Shown: piece after piece, positions 34,786 to 44,477 of the stretch | Position numbering within the stretch: the stretch's first letter is position 1 | How the letters are laid out: each line of letters begins with the position of its first letter | NCBI RefSeq assembly: GCF_001428045.1 | Contig: NZ_LMSD01000042.1 | Location: 85,890 to 149,889, forward strand | Length of the DNA stretch: 64,000 nucleotides | Direction of reading: 5' to 3' | From: Paenibacillus sp. Soil750 | Lineage (GTDB): Bacteria; Bacillota; Bacilli; Paenibacillales; NBRC-103111 | Translations under genes and position numbers: made by a program | Notes under the pieces: model-generated | Seen by the model: only the letters and a program-made list of their open reading frames with translations | Databases searched by the model: none | Told to the model about the DNA's origin: nothing

Positions 34786-35439
34786 TCAGTCCGTACGAGC
34801 TAATTTTCGTTCCAGACGTAAAGCCATGTAACTTAAAGGCAGCGTCAGTACTAGATATAGCACAGCAACGAAGATATAGGTATCGAACGTAGCAAAAGTT
34901 TCACTTGCAACCTGATCGCCGAAATACATGAGATCAAAGCCTGCGAATACGCCTAGTACGGACGAGTTCTTAACGAGGTTTATGAATTGGTTGCTGAGCG
35001 GGGGTATCACAATTTTGATTGCTTGCGGAAGGACGATATGCCACATCGTTTGAAGATACGTTAGTCCCGAGGATTGTGCAGCCTCAGACTGGCCTTTAGG
35101 CACCGACATAATACCAGCTCGGATCGCTTCCGCAATAAAAGATGCCGTATATATCGTAAGACCTAAAGTTCCGCATACGAATCCACTTAGGGTAATGCCC
35201 ATAGAAGGTAGCCCATAGAAGAATACAAAAACAACCAGCAAGAGCGGAATGTTTCGAATGAACTCCACATAGGCCGTACCTAACCATTTCAGCGGTTTCA
35301 CCGATCCGATACGAAAAATTGCAATGATCGTACCCAGCACAAAGCTACCAATTAAAGCTATAACGCTGGCAATGATCGTGTTAAAGAAGCCCTTCATATA
35401 GATATCAAAATAGTCGATAAAAATCGAGAAATCTAGCAT
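34786..35439 (-). CDS. glnM: Glutamine-type ABC transporter permease, second subunit
   Basis: About 217 aa from ATG 35437-35439 (MLDFSIFIDYFD), directly after GAGGGGGGAGCAC. Contains EAAQSSGLTYLQTMWHIVLP, very similar to the EAA loop of its partner, and LSNQFINLVKNSSVLGVFAG. Same operon as the binding protein and ATPase. Confidence 0.88.
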   Translation of the reverse strand: MLDFSIFIDYFDIYMKGFFNTIIASVIALIGSFVLGTIIAIFRIGSVKPLKWLGTAYVEFIRNIPLLLVVFVFFYGLPSMGITLSGFVCGTLGLTIYTASFIAEAIRAGIMSVPKGQSEAAQSSGLTYLQTMWHIVLPQAIKIVIPPLSNQFINLVKNSSVLGVFAGFDLMYFGDQVASETFATFDTYIFVAVLYLVLTLPLSYMALRLERKLARTD

Positions 35440-35502
35440 GTGCTCCCCCCTCATAGACAGAAGATGGGCAGCGGCAGCCACCCATCTCTCCTCTTATTCC
35501 TG

Positions 35503-36366
35503 TTATTTGGATGGCGCTTTGCCGATCCATTTCTCGTAAATTTTCGCGTATTGACCGCTTGATTCCAGCTTCTTCAGTCCTTCATTCACTGCGGCTTGAA
35601 GCGCTGTTTCACCTTTTTTCATCGCGATACCGTAAGGTTCATCTGTGAACGGTTCACCGACTACTTCGAAGTTCTTATCCTGTTCCATCATGCCATAGAG
35701 GATGGCGTTATCCGTGGTCAACGTATCGCCTTGACCTGCTTTCAGAGCGCTGAATGCATCTTGATAATTATCAAACTCCAGTATGGTGGCATCCGGAGAT
35801 TTCGCTTTAATATTGGCAACGGATGTGGCGCCTTTTACAGCCAGTACCTTCGTTCCTTTTTTAACATCCGCGACACTCTTAATAGGGCTGCCCTTTTTGA
35901 CGAGTAAGGACTGTCCCGCTTTGAAATACACCTGAGAAAACTCAACTTGCTTCATACGCTCTTCGGTAATCGTCATCGTCGCAACAATCATGTCAATTTC
36001 TTTGTTATCGAGCATCGGAATACGCGTCTTGGAGGTTACTTCTTTAAACTCAATTTTCTTCTCATCGCCGAGAATTTCTTTGGCTAGTGCTTTTGCGATG
36101 TCAATGTCGAAGCCTTCAACCTCGCCTCCGGTCGGGTTTTTCAAACCAAACAGCTTCGTATCATATTTCACACCAACGACGACTTTGCCTCTACTTTTGA
36201 TCTCATCCAGAACAGTTGTCCCACCAGCTGGCTTCGTGGTGCTTGGAGCAACGCTTGCTGCTGGAGTGTTTGATCCGCCACCTGTTACACTCGTTGTAGA
36301 GGCACACCCTGCCAATGCGAATATGGTTGTCAACATCAACATGAAATTCCACTTTTTTGACATCAT
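35503..36366 (-). CDS. glnH: Glutamine-type substrate-binding lipoprotein
   Basis: About 287 aa, SBP_bac_3 family. Lipobox FALAGCAS, a Ser/Thr/Ala spacer, then GKVVVGVKYDTKLFGLKNP, EVEGFDIDIAKALAKEILG and IDMIVATMTITEERMKQVEF. It lies between the ATPase and permease genes. Start taken at the first of two adjacent ATG codons, 12 bases after AAGGAG; the upstream ATG overlaps the ribosome binding site. Confidence 0.9.
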   Translation of the reverse strand: MMSKKWNFMLMLTTIFALAGCASTTSVTGGGSNTPAASVAPSTTKPAGGTTVLDEIKSRGKVVVGVKYDTKLFGLKNPTGGEVEGFDIDIAKALAKEILGDEKKIEFKEVTSKTRIPMLDNKEIDMIVATMTITEERMKQVEFSQVYFKAGQSLLVKKGSPIKSVADVKKGTKVLAVKGATSVANIKAKSPDATILEFDNYQDAFSALKAGQGDTLTTDNAILYGMMEQDKNFEVVGEPFTDEPYGIAMKKGETALQAAVNEGLKKLESSGQYAKIYEKWIGKAPSK

Positions 36367-36386
36367 GGTTTCGTTCATCTCCTTAT

Positions 36387-37115
36387 TTAATGGTTAAGTA
36401 CACGATTCAGAAATAGTTTCGCTCTTTCTTCACGCGGGTTAACGAAAAATTCATCTGGAGGCGATTCTTCGACAATCTGACCTTTGTCCATAAATACTAC
36501 GCGATCAGCTACTTCTCGGGCAAAGCCCATCTCGTGTGTGACCACAACCATCGTCATTCCTTCATTGGCAAGCGTTTTCATTACATCTAAAACTTCACCA
36601 ACCATTTCCGGATCCAAGGCTGAAGTCGGTTCATCGAACAACATGATCTTCGGTTTCATCGCAAGCCCCCTTGCAATGGCAACACGCTGCTGCTGACCAC
36701 CGGACAACTGTGAAGGAAAGCTGTGCGCTTTATCCTGAATACCTACCTTATCCAGATAGTACATCGCGACTTCTTCGGCTTCTTTCTTAGCCATACCGCG
36801 CACCTTCAGCGGCGCAAGCGTAATGTTATCGATCACTTTCTTATGCGGATATAGATTGAAATGCTGGAATACCATACCGATATCTCGACGCAGCTTGTTC
36901 AAATCCATCTTCTTGTCGCTGACCTTGTACTCATTCACGACAAGTTCCCCACTTGTTATAGTCTCTAGACGATTAATGCACCTTAGCAGTGTACTCTTGC
37001 CTGAACCGGATGGACCTACGACGACAACGACTTCGCCCTGCTGAATCTGAAGATTAATTCCTTTGAGAACATGAAAATCGCCGTAATGCTTCTCTACTTG
37101 ACGAAATGTGATCAA
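36387..37115 (-). CDS. glnQ: Glutamine-type ABC transporter ATPase
   Basis: I start it at TTG 37113-37115, just after AGGGGGGG, giving 242 aa, the normal GlnQ length; the longer frame adds 16 unlikely residues. Walker A GPSGSGKS, Q-loop region MVFQHFNLYPHKKVIDNITL, signature QLSGGQQQRVAIARGLA, Walker B IMLFDEPTSALDPEMVGEVL, and VVVTHEMGFAREVADRVVFM. First gene of the glnQHMP-GlnKL-like block. Confidence 0.93.
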   Translation of the reverse strand: MITFRQVEKHYGDFHVLKGINLQIQQGEVVVVVGPSGSGKSTLLRCINRLETITSGELVVNEYKVSDKKMDLNKLRRDIGMVFQHFNLYPHKKVIDNITLAPLKVRGMAKKEAEEVAMYYLDKVGIQDKAHSFPSQLSGGQQQRVAIARGLAMKPKIMLFDEPTSALDPEMVGEVLDVMKTLANEGMTMVVVTHEMGFAREVADRVVFMDKGQIVEESPPDEFFVNPREERAKLFLNRVLNH

Positions 37116-37258
37116 TGGAACCCCCCCTTCGATGAATCTGTATGAATGTAAACTTATTGTCATGTAAACTTACAACTGATGTACTTAAATAATAATGTGA
37201 ACCTATAGAATCTTATGTAATCCGACATTTGCTCAGAAAAAAAGGCCCTCAATACAAG

Positions 37259-37360
37259 AAAATGTAATAAGCGTTCACCAAATAGAATGAACGCCCACTT
37301 TGCTTCAAAACTTAATTGGTTACTTCAAGACTTTATTGTCTACTTCAAAACTTCAATGTC
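37259..37360 (+). repeat. Three tandem 20-bp repeats with flanking hairpin
   Basis: Units beginning at 37301, 37321 and 37341 read TGCTTCAAAACTTAATTGGT, TACTTCAAGACTTTATTGTC and TACTTCAAAACTTCAATGTC, exactly 20 bp apart. Just upstream is a perfect hairpin, GCGTTCA / TGAACGC (37271-37294), and the 17-mer AAAATGTAATAAGCGTT, which also occurs at 24887-24903. Regular 20-bp spacing suggests protein-binding sites, either regulatory or a decayed transposon end. Confidence 0.6.
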
Positions 37361-37504
37361 TCCCAGCAGATGATAAGTAATCTCACCTCGTTACTGTATT
37401 TCACCTAATTTTCAGTATATTATTATTATCCAAATTATTTTGAGGTCCTTAGTATTATTTTCCAAAGTATCTTTTAACAGACTAAGCATTTTAAATTTAC
37501 ACCA

Positions 37505-37590
37505 AACACTACTACCCGTTAGTTGAGAACCGGCCACCGATCCAGTCGGTAGCCTTGATTAATCTATCGTTCCCGTTCGTTGAATGCTGC
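37505..37590 (+). repeat. Dispersed element, full form: box A, hairpin, box B
   Basis: Box A ACTACTACCCGTTAGTTGAG, hairpin CCGGCCACCGA / TCGGTAGCC, box B TTAATCTATCGTTCCCGTTC. Complete copy of about 86 bp just past the coaA stop codon (37613), where the hairpin may terminate coaA. Confidence 0.8.
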
Positions 37591-37612
37591 CCGCCTCTTG
37601 TTCTTAATGCAC

Positions 37613-38587
37613 TTACAGTTTGCGCAGCTTTATTTTATTGACGGCATGCCCCGTACTCTTCGTTAAAATTAAGTTTGCTCGCCCTCGGGTAGGTTGAATA
37701 TTTTCTCTTAAATTTAACAGGTTGATTTCACGCCAGATGTTGTTCGCGGTCTCGACTGCTTCTGTATCACTTAAATCCGAGTACCGATGAAAATACGAGT
37801 TTGGATCAGAAAAGGAAGTGTTGCGCAGCATCTTAAACCGCTCAATATACCAATCTTCTATTTCTGCTTCCTTTGCATCTACATATATTGAGAAGTCAAA
37901 AAAGTCGGAAACATATACCTCACTGGTCACTTTCCTCTTACCTGGCGATGATTTGGAAGAGCCCTGAAGAACATTGATTCCTTCAATGATCAAAATGTCC
38001 GGTTGCTGAATGACCTGTAATTGATTTGGTAATATGTCGTAAACCAGGTGAGAGTACATCGGACAGCTAACCTCAAAAAGCCCAGACTTGATATCTGCCA
38101 GGAAGCTAATTAGCTTGCGGGTGTTGTAGCTTTCCGGAAAACCTTTGCGCTTCATTAGCCCACGTTCTTCCAAGATTCTATTTGGATACAAGAAACCGTC
38201 TGTCGTTACAAGATCAACCTTCGGATGGTTCGGCCAATGAGACAAAAGAGCCTGAAGTACTCGTGCTGTGGTGCTCTTACCGACCGCCACACTTCCTGCA
38301 ATACCAATAATATAAGGCACTTTTGCCGTATGATCATTCAGAAACGTCTGAGTTGCTTTGTATAACTTTTGCCTTGCTTCGACATATAAATTTAAGAGCC
38401 GGGATAGTGGTAAATATATATCCTGCACTTCAGCAAGTGAGATTTTATCATTAAACCCTTGGAGCTCCTTCAAATCCTGTTCACTAAGAGTCAGCGGGGT
38501 TACCTCTCGAAGATTCGACCATTCTTCTCGTGTAAAGGTCGTATATGGCGAATACATATCACTCGGTGATTTTGCGGATTCAGTCAT
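37613..38587 (-). CDS. coaA: Type I pantothenate kinase
   Basis: About 324 aa from ATG 38585-38587 (MTESAKSPSDMYSPYTTFTR), after GGAAGGGTGG. It phosphorylates pantothenate, the first step of coenzyme A synthesis. The P-loop is PYIIGIAGSVAVGKSTTARV; other CoaA features are DLVTTDGFLYPNRILEERGL and KGFPESYNTRKLISFLADIK. Length matches the prokaryotic type I family (about 316 aa). It stands alone between the glutamine system and the accessory pectinase region; a dispersed element lies immediately downstream. Confidence 0.96.
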   Translation of the reverse strand: MTESAKSPSDMYSPYTTFTREEWSNLREVTPLTLSEQDLKELQGFNDKISLAEVQDIYLPLSRLLNLYVEARQKLYKATQTFLNDHTAKVPYIIGIAGSVAVGKSTTARVLQALLSHWPNHPKVDLVTTDGFLYPNRILEERGLMKRKGFPESYNTRKLISFLADIKSGLFEVSCPMYSHLVYDILPNQLQVIQQPDILIIEGINVLQGSSKSSPGKRKVTSEVYVSDFFDFSIYVDAKEAEIEDWYIERFKMLRNTSFSDPNSYFHRYSDLSDTEAVETANNIWREINLLNLRENIQPTRGRANLILTKSTGHAVNKIKLRKL

Positions 38588-38813
38588 TCCACCCTTCCTT
38601 TCTTTAGACAAAGTTACTGCTTGTACCGTATTATGATAGCCAAGCCTGACTAATAATTCAATGACAGGGTACTCCAGCATTACTATCCTTTAGTCCAATG
38701 AAAAACAGCCGATCTTTCTGGCCGGCTGCCGAAATGTACATATTAAACTAGAGCTCACCGTATTCTTTAGCTTTTTCTCGAATGAAGACAACAGGAATTC
38801 CTGTTTAAATTGT

Positions 38814-38900
38814 TATTCTAGCCCTTAAACAGGGAGCAGTTGCCGTTCTCGGCGATCTACTCCCTATTTTTTGTCTATCGTTCTTTTCGTTAGTTTAGTA
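38814..38900 (+). repeat. Dispersed element, full form
   Basis: Degenerate box A (ATTCTAGCCCTTAAACAGG), hairpin AGGGAGCAG-TTGCCG / CGGCGATCTACTCCCT (38831-38867), then box B GTCTATCGTTCTTTTCGTTA with GTTTAGTAATG. It lies about 40 bp beyond the stop of the CAP/SLH gene. Confidence 0.65.
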
Positions 38901-38940
38901 ATGGGAATAGAATCTCGCTATCAATGTTCCTTTAATAATT

Positions 38941-40428
38941 TTAGTAACGTTTCTTAATTTGCGATAATCCATTCTCTAGAATATTCTTAATAAACTGCAA
39001 GGCCTCTGCTCTTGTAAGATTCTCACTGCCGGCATAACCTTCAACTGTAGCGCTATTCTTGCCATTGGAATACCGTTTATCGAGCAAGTACTGAATTGCC
39101 TCATTTCCGGATTTGTTTACGCCATCAATACCGGAAATGATCTCCGCGACACTCGTACGATTAATGAATGAATCCCGGGCATCTTCTTTATTTGACGTAG
39201 CAAAATTATATTCTTTTGCAAAACTATAATACTTATCAGCCCAATGTGTGGATACGGGATCTTCCTGAAGCGAGATTTTATATGCACGTAACAGCATGGT
39301 AATAAACTCAGCTTCGGATACTAATTTATTAGCTTTAAAAGAACCATCATCATATCCATCAATGACGCCTTCATTGGTTCCCCATTCAATTGCCAAACTA
39401 GCCCAATGATCTTTAATGTCATTAAATACAGGGAACTTATTAATCACCGGTTTATTTGGGCCGGTTACTTTGATGTTCATGACAGCAGTCTTATTCTGAT
39501 AAGTTGCTTTCACAACAATATTGTCATAAGCTAATTTGCCTATCATGGAACCATTACTCAGTTCAATCTTACTTACTGGATCGATGACATACTGAGCTTT
39601 GGTCGTAATATCTTCATTCGTGCTGTCTGTGTAGTACGCTGTAAGTTTGAATCTCTTCTGTTCTCCTACAATGATATCAGCATTCATGAATTCGAATTCT
39701 ATATGTGACAACTGTGTAGCTTGTGTTGTAAAAGACCAATCATTAGTTACCTTCGTTCCTCCCCCCACTCCTTCAAAGTGAACCGTGTATGTAGTTCCCG
39801 ACTTAAGTGGTTCTTTGGGAATCAGAATGACATCAGCAGAGATACTTTGAGGCATTGTGGATCGATCTGCAAGATAATAAGGAACGTCATTGTTCTTATC
39901 ATCTTTAATCGATGCGGCAGTGAATGTAAGCTCCCTCATATTACTGGTATGGATGGAAATTGGATACCCCACTTTCGCTCCTTCTTTGTGATATGTGGAT
40001 AATGGGTTAGGCATTTCGTTTGCATACCAGAAGATTGGCACGTCTTTTTGATTGTCATAAGGATAATTTACAGTATATGTATTTCTGTAGCCTTCATCTA
40101 CACCATATAGGTTTTGGAAACCTAAATTTAATACCGTATTGTCAAGTGTCCCGCTAGTGTTTAATCCCACACCGACATCTTGTGAGTAAGGAGATATCAT
40201 GATGGCACGATGCAGTGGAGCATTAATAAGCGATTGGATGCCTCGACAGAGTCCAGCTTCATTAATGTGACCACTCCAAATAAATTCCAAGACACGATGT
40301 CCATCTTTCCAAGGATTATCTTTAAAAGTTATTTTATTATTCATGTTTGAAAATTCAATCCTTCCATTTTTTAGAAATGGATAACATACCCAGGAGGAAG
40401 GGGCTGGTTCTTCCTCCTGAAATATCAT
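38941..40428 (-). pseudogene. CAP (SCP-like) and SLH domain protein, 5'-truncated
   Basis: The frame of up to 495 aa begins inside a CAP/SCP domain (LCRGIQSLINAPLHRAIMIS, SQDVGVGL). It continues through an Ig-like region and ends in three SLH motifs (DIKDHWASLAIEWGTNEGVI; HWADKYYSFAKEYNF; ENLTRAEALQFIKNIL). SLH domains bind S-layer secondary polymer, so a complete protein would be wall-anchored. There is no signal peptide and the CAP N-terminal half is missing. The first ~20 codons overlap a hairpin, so the apparent start is unlikely to be native. Probably a non-secreted remnant. Confidence 0.7.
40391..40419 (-). terminator. Hairpin after the pectate lyase gene
   Basis: A perfect 10-bp stem, CAGGAGGAAG / CTTCCTCCTG, with a 9-nt loop, 40 bp past the stop at 40459. 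The T-tract is weak. It lies in the extreme 5' part of the truncated CAP/SLH frame. Confidence 0.55.
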
Positions 40429-40458
40429 TTATTCGTATTCAATCAATTGAACTACCTC

Positions 40459-43400
40459 TTAATTTTTGTCGGATTGATCATGCGGCACTGTGACGGTTGC
40501 TGTTGTTACCGTTTTGTTGCCCGCTTTGTCAGTTGCCGTGTACGTGATGGTATAGATCCGCGACTTCTCCGCACGCAAGCTAAAAGAAGTGGCGGCTGTA
40601 CCGAAATTGACCTGAATATCGCTTGGATCGCTATTCGGTTGATTGCTCGTTATGGACGTTAATACCACGGATTCAACGCCCGATGTAGCATCACTAGTAT
40701 CCAGCGTGGCATTAATCGGAACCATTATATGATTTGCCGGCCAAATCGAGGTTTTATCGAGTTGGACGGAAATCACTGGTGCTGTCTTGTCGACTTTGAA
40801 TTCGACGGTTTTGGTTTGTTCTACATTGCCTGCCTGATCCTTGCTGCGATATCCGAGCTTATAAGTTCCGTCACCGAAGACTGGAATGGAGCCAGTGTAA
40901 ATGATCCATTCACCTTCATTCACTTGGTATTCCGTTGTTACTGATCCTCCGTAAATGTCGCTTACGAATAAGCTCACGGTCACAACTGTTGTGTACCAGC
41001 TGTCCTTTCCGTTAGGCACAACCTGACTTAGGGTAGCGGTTGTTACAGGAGCTATTTTATGAATGTTACTTACCGTAATGCTGGTTACATTTGATACATT
41101 TCCTACTTCATCAGTTCCTCTTGCATACACGGTATCATTGTCGGAGACAACTACTGGGGCGGTGTAAGCTGTCCACGCGCCGCTTGCTCCCACTTTATAT
41201 TCCATCAACGAAGCGTCTCCCGGATAGCTGATGATTACGTTGACAGCTTGGTTAGTCAGCGTATTTGTATCTACAACCAAGGTTGCATCGATAGGTGCTA
41301 TGTGATCGATATTGCTGACTGAGTAGTTCGTCTCATTCGACACATTGCCCGCAGCATCTGTTGCTCTAGCATAAACCGTGCTATTTTCGGAGACAACCAC
41401 TGGAGAGCCATATGCCGTCCATGTCCCGATATCTCCTACTTTGTACTCCTTCACCGTCACATCGGATGGATAGCTGATCGTTACGGTAACGTCATGATTG
41501 GTTGGCGCTGTAACGTCAGCTGACAAGGTTGCGTCAGCCGGAGCCGATTTATCGATGTTGCTTACCGTAATACTGGTTACATTAGATACATTTCCTACTG
41601 CATCTGTTCCTCTTGCATACACGGTGTCATTGTCGGAAACATCCACCGGTTCAGTGTACGCTGTCCATACGCCGCTTGCTCCCACTCTATATTCCATCGA
41701 CGAAGCGTCTGCCGGGTAGCTGATCGTTACGGTAACGTCCAAATTGGTTAGCGATGTAACGTCTGCTGACAATGTTGCGTCAGCCGGAGGCGTTTTGTCG
41801 ATGTTGCTTACCATATAGCTGCTAATGTTAGATGTATTCCCAACTGTATCCGTTCCTCTGGCAAAGATCGTATTGTTCGATGCCATAACAATCGGTGCTG
41901 TGTATGGTGTCCATGCGCCTTCAGTGCCCACTTTAAATTCTTTCACAGCTGCGTCATCTGGGAACTGAATAATTACGTTCACATCGGTATTGGTCGGAGT
42001 TGTCACATCAGCTGTAAACATTGCATCCCCTGGAGGTGTCGTATCGCTCTCCATACTTGCGAGTTTCATGTAATAAAGATTTGTAACATCATCCTTAGTA
42101 ATGGTATGTGCGCCAGGCGCAAGTGATACACTGACAATACCATTTGTCATTGCATAGCTTGTTCCATCTATCTTGATTTTAAGTCCGTTTGCTGGATTAA
42201 ACACTAATGTTAATGTTGAAGCTTGTGTTGTGGTAAACCCAATATTGGTTGTACTCTCCATTTTTAAACATTGAGTTAGTGTTAAACCATCATATGCCAC
42301 TGTTCCCTTACTTGTTGAAAGGTTCCCTACAATCGTGAAGAAGTTGCTTGTTTTTCCATTTGTAGTAAAGTTGTGAACAATTGCCGATGTAGGCGGTGTT
42401 GTCGGCGGTGTTGTTGGCGGTGTTGTTGGTGGTGGTGTTGGTGGTGTTGTTGGTGGTGTTGTTGAATTACCACCTACAGATACAAGTTGAGTTGTGTAAC
42501 TTAGTATTTTAGACATCAGTGCTGAATTAAGGCTATACGATGTGTCATCAACTGAATCAACAAAATCCCATGTAAAGTCTCCATGATTTAGGCGTCCAGC
42601 TTCTGCCGTAACAACTTGTTCAACAGTGCTTACGGAATCAATGTTAGCTACATTTACTCCTGTATCGATAGTCGTATCAAAGTTATTATAAGCTGTTCCA
42701 CCTACTAATGTTTTGTATGAACTAGGAACTGTTTCATTTCTTGACGAAGCTAAGTACGCATCAAATGATGTTGCATTAGCTGGAGCTGTTCCTGCATTGG
42801 AATTTGCATATATAAGACTATTAGGATTATCAATAATATTATTGTAGGCTTTAATCATACCTCCTGCTTCACCGGAGAATGTGCCATTAGCAACACCATT
42901 TTTAATATCCGTGCCTTGTAAAGAAATCATTATTGGATTATGAGCATTTCTCCAATAATTTGATTCTACAAAGGCATTACTTGCAGTTGTAGCACCAGTA
43001 CCATATTTTGCGACGCCATCAAAGAAGTTATTGTAGATATGAATAGATCCTGTTCTTATACGTGGATGACGAGAGTCTGAATGATCAAACCAGTTATGGT
43101 GGAATGTTGCAAAGAATTCAGATGTATCATCAAAACCGACTAGAGCAGCTTTTCCGGAATCCCAATAGTGATTGAAAGAGATTGTAAGATAAGTTGATCC
43201 TTTTTTAAGGTCAGTTGAACCATCACCTTTTGCTTGGTCAGCATCTCCGCCTGCTTTTCCATACATAATATCATTATTATGCACCCAAACATTAGCATTA
43301 CCTGTATCAAGTGAAACGCCATCGTCAGGGAATAACATAATACCAAAATTTCTTACTTCTACATTACCGACTGCTCTAAGTAGGAATCCCCAGCCATAAG

Positions 43401-44154
43401 CATAGGCGTCTTGTCCGATACCTTCTAATGTAATATTCATTTCCGCATAATTTGCGTTCCCTTTTACTTGAAGAAATCCACTGCTGTTAAGTTGTCCACT
43501 CATGTCAGCATCTGTCACTTTTCCAATAAATCTAATTGCAAGTGGTGTTTTATCATAGCCTTTTTGTCTTAGTGCCAGAATTGCACCTAAACCAACACCT
43601 GTTTGTTTAGTACCTGAGCTACTCGTTATCACATCAAGAGCTACTGTTTGCGCAGTCGCAGATGATACATAAATAACTTGAGCACCATTCTTAAGTGTTC
43701 CATCATTATTATAAGCTCCTGAACCTGTGCCAAATGGTGAGTTTCCTGCAAAGGCAAATCCAGATCTGTCATGTGGCGCTACTGATATCGTATTTGAAAC
43801 AGTACTTTCTTTGGAACCATCTGACAGTACTGCTTCGACTTTCATTACATAATTCCCAGCTGCAAGCCCTATAGCATCAGCTCTCCAATTTGAAGGGTAT
43901 TGTCGGATTAATTGCGTATCAATTTGTACATATTGAGAATCTGCTGCACTTGCAGGCTTAACAAATACATTATATCCCGTCGCATTACTTACAGGTGCCC
44001 ATTCTACATAGGCCGTCTCATTCCAGCCTCCATTGTTGGTGATCGAAAGACCGGTAGCGTGTACTGCCGTATTGAACATTCCGCTTGCTATTACAGATAG
44101 CAATATAGCAAACAATAAAACGTAACTCGTTACCTTTTCAATACTTTTTTTCAA
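40459..44154 (-). CDS. Secreted pectate lyase (PL1) with Ig-like repeats
   Basis: A 1231-aa extracellular enzyme cleaving polygalacturonate by beta-elimination. TTG start with GGGAGGAATTACA upstream and a signal peptide. An FN3-like segment (to ~125) precedes the PL1 beta-helix: VWVHNNDIMYG supplies Ca-site Asp/Asn, DSRHPRIRTGSIHIYNNFFD the catalytic Arg region. A Thr-Pro linker of PTTPP units follows, then a carbohydrate-binding-like segment, four ~83-residue Ig-like repeats (YARGTDAVGNVSNVTSITVS type) and an OmpL47-like tail. The repeats probably tether the enzyme to wall or substrate. Co-located with a pectinesterase-lyase fusion. Confidence 0.9.
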   Translation of the reverse strand: MKKSIEKVTSYVLLFAILLSVIASGMFNTAVHATGLSITNNGGWNETAYVEWAPVSNATGYNVFVKPASAADSQYVQIDTQLIRQYPSNWRADAIGLAAGNYVMKVEAVLSDGSKESTVSNTISVAPHDRSGFAFAGNSPFGTGSGAYNNDGTLKNGAQVIYVSSATAQTVALDVITSSSGTKQTGVGLGAILALRQKGYDKTPLAIRFIGKVTDADMSGQLNSSGFLQVKGNANYAEMNITLEGIGQDAYAYGWGFLLRAVGNVEVRNFGIMLFPDDGVSLDTGNANVWVHNNDIMYGKAGGDADQAKGDGSTDLKKGSTYLTISFNHYWDSGKAALVGFDDTSEFFATFHHNWFDHSDSRHPRIRTGSIHIYNNFFDGVAKYGTGATTASNAFVESNYWRNAHNPIMISLQGTDIKNGVANGTFSGEAGGMIKAYNNIIDNPNSLIYANSNAGTAPANATSFDAYLASSRNETVPSSYKTLVGGTAYNNFDTTIDTGVNVANIDSVSTVEQVVTAEAGRLNHGDFTWDFVDSVDDTSYSLNSALMSKILSYTTQLVSVGGNSTTPPTTPPTPPPTTPPTTPPTTPPTSAIVHNFTTNGKTSNFFTIVGNLSTSKGTVAYDGLTLTQCLKMESTTNIGFTTTQASTLTLVFNPANGLKIKIDGTSYAMTNGIVSVSLAPGAHTITKDDVTNLYYMKLASMESDTTPPGDAMFTADVTTPTNTDVNVIIQFPDDAAVKEFKVGTEGAWTPYTAPIVMASNNTIFARGTDTVGNTSNISSYMVSNIDKTPPADATLSADVTSLTNLDVTVTISYPADASSMEYRVGASGVWTAYTEPVDVSDNDTVYARGTDAVGNVSNVTSITVSNIDKSAPADATLSADVTAPTNHDVTVTISYPSDVTVKEYKVGDIGTWTAYGSPVVVSENSTVYARATDAAGNVSNETNYSVSNIDHIAPIDATLVVDTNTLTNQAVNVIISYPGDASLMEYKVGASGAWTAYTAPVVVSDNDTVYARGTDEVGNVSNVTSITVSNIHKIAPVTTATLSQVVPNGKDSWYTTVVTVSLFVSDIYGGSVTTEYQVNEGEWIIYTGSIPVFGDGTYKLGYRSKDQAGNVEQTKTVEFKVDKTAPVISVQLDKTSIWPANHIMVPINATLDTSDATSGVESVVLTSITSNQPNSDPSDIQVNFGTAATSFSLRAEKSRIYTITYTATDKAGNKTVTTATVTVPHDQSDKN

Positions 44155-44394
44155 TGTAATTCCTCCCGCGTTTAAGTGGTTGTGACGACTTTGGAATCGC
44201 TTTCAAGTACTTACAAACTTGCTTTGTCCCCCCTCGCATCATCAATGCTCAAACAAGGCTCAATTAATGCGAATATCCTCATCAGCTTATCAGTTATGTT
44301 TGAGGTTCCGAAACAATCATTTGAACATTTCGCCCGTATTTCTGAGCTAATGATTATCGGTCGGAGATATGATACTCCCCGACAAATCTTCTAA

Positions 44395-44470
44395 AAATTT
44401 TTAAAATGCACCCCTTATAGGTCATCGGATTAACCAGAGGGTTTTCCAATGTTTATTTTAAGGAGTGCAC
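44395..44470 (-). terminator. Terminator-like structure after the pectinesterase-lyase gene
   Basis: TGCACTCCTTA and TAAGGGGTGCA (minus-strand reading) form an 11-bp stem with one G-U pair around a ~40-nt loop, followed by TTTTAAAAATTTTT. It lies just past the stop at 44478. The remaining 44,155-44,394 shows no convincing gene. Confidence 0.5.
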
Positions 44471-44477
44471 TTCAAGT

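Noticed and set aside
44176..44394. 72-aa plus-strand ORF between the two pectinases
   Set aside because: No ribosome binding site, no recognisable motif, and it lies in the leader of the pectate lyase gene.
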